Below, one piece after another: positions 5,235 through 8,477 of a DNA stretch of 8,477 nt. A program made the translations under genes and the position numbers. Under the pieces are notes generated by a model, which did not search any database, was not told where the DNA came from, and saw nothing but the letters and a program-made list of their open reading frames with translations. The DNA is from Polaribacter sp. GTDB lineage: Bacteria > Bacteroidota > Bacteroidia > Flavobacteriales > Flavobacteriaceae. The stretch's first letter is position 1; each line of letters opens with the position of its first letter. The stretch covers positions 7,925-16,401 of the forward strand of contig DPRC01000138.1 in NCBI GenBank assembly GCA_003537695.1. The letters run 5' to 3'.

Positions 5235-7262
5235 TTGCAGACACTCACTATTTTATACCTTATATGCGCATTTATATGCAGCGTTTCCATTGGTTATTTT
5301 CAATATTTCTATAAAGTAAAAAGTAAGAGGAGTATCCATATATTGTTGTGTGCATTAAAAACACTTTCTTTATTTTTAGTGCTTGCCTTGTTTATTAGTC
5401 CAAAGATAAAAACAACAACCTTTCAAACCATAAAACCGAAACTTTCGATACTGGTTGATAATTCGAAATCAATTTCTTATTTCAAAGAAGAAAAAAACCT
5501 TCAAGACTTTATTTACGAATTAAAGAATAACACTCGTGTATCGGATAAGTTTGAGATTGAAAACTATATTTTTAGCTCGGATCTACAAGTATCTGACAGT
5601 ATTGATTTTTTAGGGAGTGCAACAAATATCTACAAGGCTGTTACAGCAGTAAATAAATTGAATAGTGAAAAAAAAGCCCCTATTTTACTGCTAACAGACG
5701 GCAATCAAACGATTGGGAATGCCTATGAATTTATGAGTTCTGAACAAAAAGTATATCCCATTATTTTTGGAGATACTACAACCTATACCGACCTAAAAAT
5801 AACTCAAATAAATACAAATAAGTACAGTTACCTCAATAACAAGTTTCCTGTAGAGGTGCTTTTAAACTATGACGGAATAGGGGCAGTTAAAAAAACCTTT
5901 TCTATTGAGAGTGGTGGAAAAACCATATTCTCAAAAAGAATGCAATTTTCAAAAAAGGAAGGTTCTCGCATTATTACGTTCGACTTAGTAGCTTCAAAAG
6001 TAGGAGTCAATTACTTCACTGGAAGTATTGAAAAAATAAAGAACGAAAAAAACATTAAAAATAATACAAGAAATTTTTCCGTTGAGGTAATTGATGAGCA
6101 GGCGAGGGTGCTACTTCTTACAGATGTTTTGCATCCAGACATCGGTTCGTTGAAAAAGGCCATAGAGAGCAATCCACAACGCGCAGTCACCGTTTCAAAG
6201 GTTGCGGATTTTAACGGCAACTTCTCTGAATTTGAATTGGTCATACTGTACCAACCAACCAATGTTTTTAAAGCTGTGTTTGCAAAAATAAAGAAGGCGC
6301 AGTGTAATTTGTTCATTGTAACTGGTACAAACACCGATTGGGCACTGTTGAATGCGCAGCAGCTTGGTTTTAATAAAAATTTCCTTCAAGAGACGGAAAA
6401 TTACGGAGCTCGGTACCACAGTTCATTCTCCACTTTTTTACAAAAGGACATCGGTTTTGAGCAGTTTCCCCCCTTAAAGGATGCCTTTGGAATTCTTAAT
6501 TTCTATAGGGAACACCAAGATATAGTGCTGCAGGAAATAAGAGGAGTGGAAACAACGCAACCTCTAATCTCATTTTTAGAGCAAGAAAAACAAAAAATAG
6601 CAGTCGTATTTGGTGAAGGAATTTGGAGGTGGAGAGCTGCAAGTTTTTTAAGGAGTGGTACTTTTCAAGACTTTGATCAATTTATAGGAAATGCAGTGCA
6701 ATATGTAACTGCACATAAAAATAAAGCGCGGTTGGAAGTGAATTCAGAGCATATATATGCTTCGAATACAGTAATTAACATCGCTGCTTTTTTTACAGAT
6801 ACCAATTATAAATTTGACAATAGCGCAGCATTAGAGATAACCCTCACCAATAAAGAAACGAAGAAAAAGACAACATTCCCTTTTTCTCTGCGAAACAACT
6901 CCTATCAAATCGCTCTAGAAAACCTTTCTCCGGGTGTTTATAATTTTAAAGTTCAGGTTTTAGGCCAAAGTCACTCTAAATATGGCAGCTTTAAAATAAC
7001 GAAGTATCAAATGGAAGCACAGTTTACACATGCAGCTGCATTCAAATTAAAACAATTGGCAGTAAATACAGGAGGAGCAAGCTTCTATAGCGACGAAATA
7101 ACCCGTTTAACACAAGATTTGCTCACAGATGAAACCTATTATTCAGAGCAAAAAGCAATTGTAAAAGAGCAAATCTTACTCGAATGGAAATGGCTATTGT
7201 TGCTAATTATTTCTGCATGCACTGCAGAATGGTTTCTCCGAAAGTATTATGGTAAGATTTGA
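5235..7262 (+). CDS. Membrane-anchored von Willebrand factor A domain protein, function unknown
   Basis: This 675-residue protein belongs, as far as I recognise, to a conserved flavobacterial VWA-domain membrane family without an assigned role. Two N-terminal membrane segments (about 4-21 and 35-54) are followed by a VWA domain (about 68-180). Its metal-site motif is DNSKS (Asp75, Ser77, Ser79), with a possible third ligand Thr130 (GSATN) and LTDGNQT at 153-159. Residues 183-285 look like a beta-sandwich. Residues 289-375 (RVLLLTDVLHPDIGSLKKAI, ILYQP, IVTGTNTDW) look like a Rossmann-like fold, as in VWA proteins with a degenerate glutamine-amidotransferase-like domain; this is inferred. A last membrane segment (about 652-666) precedes EWFLRKYYGKI. 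This topology places the C-terminal part outside the cytoplasm. The chosen start is TTG at 5235, because the only nearby in-frame ATG (5220) is cut off by TAA at 5232-5234. QTLTILYL fits the family N-terminus as I remember it. Confidence 0.8.
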   Translation: MQTLTILYLICAFICSVSIGYFQYFYKVKSKRSIHILLCALKTLSLFLVLALFISPKIKTTTFQTIKPKLSILVDNSKSISYFKEEKNLQDFIYELKNNTRVSDKFEIENYIFSSDLQVSDSIDFLGSATNIYKAVTAVNKLNSEKKAPILLLTDGNQTIGNAYEFMSSEQKVYPIIFGDTTTYTDLKITQINTNKYSYLNNKFPVEVLLNYDGIGAVKKTFSIESGGKTIFSKRMQFSKKEGSRIITFDLVASKVGVNYFTGSIEKIKNEKNIKNNTRNFSVEVIDEQARVLLLTDVLHPDIGSLKKAIESNPQRAVTVSKVADFNGNFSEFELVILYQPTNVFKAVFAKIKKAQCNLFIVTGTNTDWALLNAQQLGFNKNFLQETENYGARYHSSFSTFLQKDIGFEQFPPLKDAFGILNFYREHQDIVLQEIRGVETTQPLISFLEQEKQKIAVVFGEGIWRWRAASFLRSGTFQDFDQFIGNAVQYVTAHKNKARLEVNSEHIYASNTVINIAAFFTDTNYKFDNSAALEITLTNKETKKKTTFPFSLRNNSYQIALENLSPGVYNFKVQVLGQSHSKYGSFKITKYQMEAQFTHAAAFKLKQLAVNTGGASFYSDEITRLTQDLLTDETYYSEQKAIVKEQILLEWKWLLLLIISACTAEWFLRKYYGKI

Positions 7263-7267
7263 TCCTA

Positions 7268-7318
7268 ATTGTGAATATATAGCCGACTTCTTTTAAGATT
7301 GTGCCCATATAGATTGTG
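7268..7318 (+). repeat. Direct repeats ATTGTG upstream of the SPFH gene
   Basis: ATTGTG occurs three times, at 7268-7273, 7298-7303 and 7313-7318. The first two copies extend as ATTGTGnnnATATAG (7268-7282 and 7298-7312), identical at 12 of 15 positions and 30 bp apart. The second and third share AGATTGTG 15 bp apart. The third copy contains the candidate -33 TTG of the SPFH promoter. The spacing suits protein binding on one DNA face, but this is inference. Confidence 0.4.
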
Positions 7319-7344
7319 TTTCCTAAAGTTATATCGTAAATTTG
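7314..7344 (+). promoter_or_regulatory. Candidate Bacteroidota promoter for the SPFH gene
   Basis: TTG (7314-7316) and TAAATTTG (7337-7344) are separated by 20 bp. This fits the flavobacterial consensus TTG-N17-23-TAnnTTTG with every defined base matched. The -7 box ends 25 bp before the ATG at 7370, giving a short A-rich leader. No terminator is visible between the VWA stop (7262) and here, so readthrough from the VWA gene is also possible. Confidence 0.65.
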
Positions 7345-7369
7345 AATAAACTTAAAATATTAAAAAAAA

Positions 7370-8203
7370 ATGGCGAACAATCAATTAGATATAAAATTCC
7401 CAAAAGGTGGAGTTTTTTTTATAGTACTAGCAGTACTTGCAATCATTTTATTCTCAAAAGCAACGGTGACCATAAATTCTGGTCAAGCAGGTGTTTTGTA
7501 TAAGACTTTTGGTGGAGGTGTTGTAACCGATGAACCACCTTTAGGAGAAGGTTTTCAAATTGTTGCACCTTGGAATAAAGTGTTTATTTACGAAGTAAGA
7601 CAGCAAGAGATTTATGAAAAAATGCAGGTATTGTCTTCGAACGGTTTAGAGATTCAATTAGAAGCTTCTGCTTGGTTTCAACCGCAAGCAGATAAGATAG
7701 GATCTTTACACCAAGAAAAAGGAGAGAATTATATTTCTAGAGTAATACAACCAACAATTAGGTCTGCGGCAAGAAGTGTTGTGGGACGGTATACGCCTGA
7801 GCAATTGTATTCTAGTAAAAGAGATGTAATACAAACAGAAATTTTTGTAGAAACAAAGAAAATATTAGACAAGCAGTACATTCAATTAAACGAGATTTTA
7901 GTTAGAGACGTTACTTTGCCAACTACTATTAAAACAGCAATTGAGCGAAAGCTAAAACAAGAGCAAGAGTCTTTAGAGTATGAGTTTAGATTAGTTACTG
8001 CGAAGAAAGAAGCTGAAAAACAAATTATTGAAGCACAAGGTAAAGCAGATGCGAATAGAATTTTAAGTGCATCACTAACCGAAAAAATTCTTCAAGACAA
8101 AGGAATTGAAGCGACTATAGAGTTGTCAAAATCTTCAAATAGTAAGGTTGTTGTTATTGGTTCTGGTAAATCAGGAATGCCTATTATATTAGGAAACCAA
8201 TAA
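7370..8203 (+). CDS. Prohibitin-family SPFH/band 7 membrane protein
   Basis: SPFH proteins of the prohibitin/HflK-HflC type form large ring- or cage-shaped oligomers on the membrane and often modulate FtsH-type proteases; the specific role here is not known. The protein has 277 residues, close to prohibitins. One N-terminal membrane segment (about 14-29) is followed by the SPFH domain (about 32-205). Recognisable stretches are NSGQAGVLYKTFGGG (36-50), LGEGFQIVAPW (58-68), IQPTIRSAARSVVGRYT (126-142) and VRDVTLP (178-184). Residues about 186-245 are charged and Ala/Glu/Lys-rich (KKEAEKQIIEAQGKADANR), a predicted coiled coil typical of the family. The C-terminal tail is Gly/Ser-rich. The ATG at 7370 follows a run of nine A's. 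The gene has its own promoter candidate and terminator, so it can stand alone, with the VWA gene 107 bp upstream as a possible partner. Confidence 0.9.
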   Translation: MANNQLDIKFPKGGVFFIVLAVLAIILFSKATVTINSGQAGVLYKTFGGGVVTDEPPLGEGFQIVAPWNKVFIYEVRQQEIYEKMQVLSSNGLEIQLEASAWFQPQADKIGSLHQEKGENYISRVIQPTIRSAARSVVGRYTPEQLYSSKRDVIQTEIFVETKKILDKQYIQLNEILVRDVTLPTTIKTAIERKLKQEQESLEYEFRLVTAKKEAEKQIIEAQGKADANRILSASLTEKILQDKGIEATIELSKSSNSKVVVIGSGKSGMPIILGNQ

Positions 8204-8226
8204 GTTTCTTACAGTTACCATAAGAT

Positions 8227-8258
8227 AAAAAAATCCAGCAATTGCTGGATTTTTTTTT
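8227..8258. terminator. Bidirectional intrinsic terminator after the SPFH gene
   Basis: A perfect stem, AAAAAAATCCAGC (8227-8239) with GCTGGATTTTTTT (8244-8256), closes an AATT loop. Nine T's follow on the + strand and seven A's precede, so it can also work for a gene coming from the right on the - strand. It lies 23 bp after the SPFH stop. Confidence 0.93.
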
Positions 8259-8477
8259 GAATAAAACTTTTAAAGGGACACGCCCTCACGATTAGAAGAG
8301 CAGTTCATGAAATAGCGTTCTGTACGCTTGAAAAAAAGTGGAGGCGTAACCAGTGACTTTTATAATGATACACGGTCTAAAGTCTTGCTAGAAGTATTTT
8401 GAGCCATGCGCAGGGTGCACGTGTTATAGTAGAGTCTTACCCTTGACAGGTGATTTACCATATCTCATGCTTGAAGG
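8259..8477. other. Gene-free right-edge segment of unusual composition
   Basis: No complete gene is visible. GC is about 42% by hand count, clearly above the other intergenic stretches. All six frames are broken, yet several short frames look protein-like: 8261-8353 on + is open for about 31 codons, and 8388 to the edge is open on + (including ATG CTT GAA at 8467-8475). A - strand frame also gives about 34 codons. Small folds include AGCGT/ACGCT around 8314-8327 and CATGCGC/GCACGTG around 8405-8423. It may be the end of an insertion element, a group II intron or a degraded gene continuing to the right. I cannot assign it. Confidence 0.4.

Noticed and set aside
8266..8420. Short + and - strand ORFs at the right edge as genes
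   Set aside because: Each is under about 40 codons, interrupted and unrecognised, so no CDS is claimed; the segment is reported as unassigned instead.
1..8477. CRISPR arrays, tRNA or rRNA genes, toxin-antitoxin pairs, phage genes
   Set aside because: No regularly spaced repeats, cloverleaf-like sequences or matching protein families were seen on either strand.

Overview
The window looks like chromosomal DNA from a member of the Bacteroidota, most likely a Flavobacteriaceae. The DNA is AT-rich. LpxC and FabZ are fused in one polypeptide, which is characteristic of this phylum. Starts are preceded by A-rich stretches rather than Shine-Dalgarno sequences. Three genes have upstream matches to the Bacteroidota -7 element (TAnnTTTG). 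All recognisable genes lie on the + strand.

Region 1 (1-3923) is an envelope-lipid and housekeeping cluster: the 3' end of the lpxC/fabZ fusion (cut by the left edge), lpxA, efp, an lpxD-like acyltransferase paralogue, and sucD. LpxA, LpxC and LpxD catalyse the first three steps of lipid A synthesis, and FabZ feeds the 3-hydroxyacyl-ACP branch point. EF-P and the succinyl-CoA synthetase alpha subunit are passengers. The lpxC/fabZ-lpxA gap is 3 bp and the later gaps are 56-66 bp, so readthrough is plausible. sucD also has its own promoter candidate and is followed by a clear intrinsic terminator.

Region 2 (3924-5234) holds fabG, with a -7 box directly after the sucD terminator, then a 426-bp stretch without an intact gene. 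That stretch carries what looks like a broken small membrane-protein gene and a strong terminator.

Region 3 (5235-8258) holds a large membrane-anchored protein with a von Willebrand A domain, which appears to use a TTG start, and a prohibitin/SPFH membrane protein. The SPFH gene has a good promoter, direct repeats upstream, and a bidirectional terminator.

Region 4 (8259-8477) has no intact gene. Its GC content (about 42% by hand count) is higher than that of the other gaps. It begins immediately after a terminator and may be the edge of a mobile element or intron continuing beyond the window; this is unproven.

Most of the window is ordinary conserved flavobacterial chromosome. I see no CRISPR array, tRNA, rRNA, intact transposon or evident novel system. 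The points most worth a second look are the lpxD paralogue with a changed active-site position, the decayed membrane gene, the unusual start of the VWA gene, the repeats upstream of the SPFH gene, and the right-edge segment.
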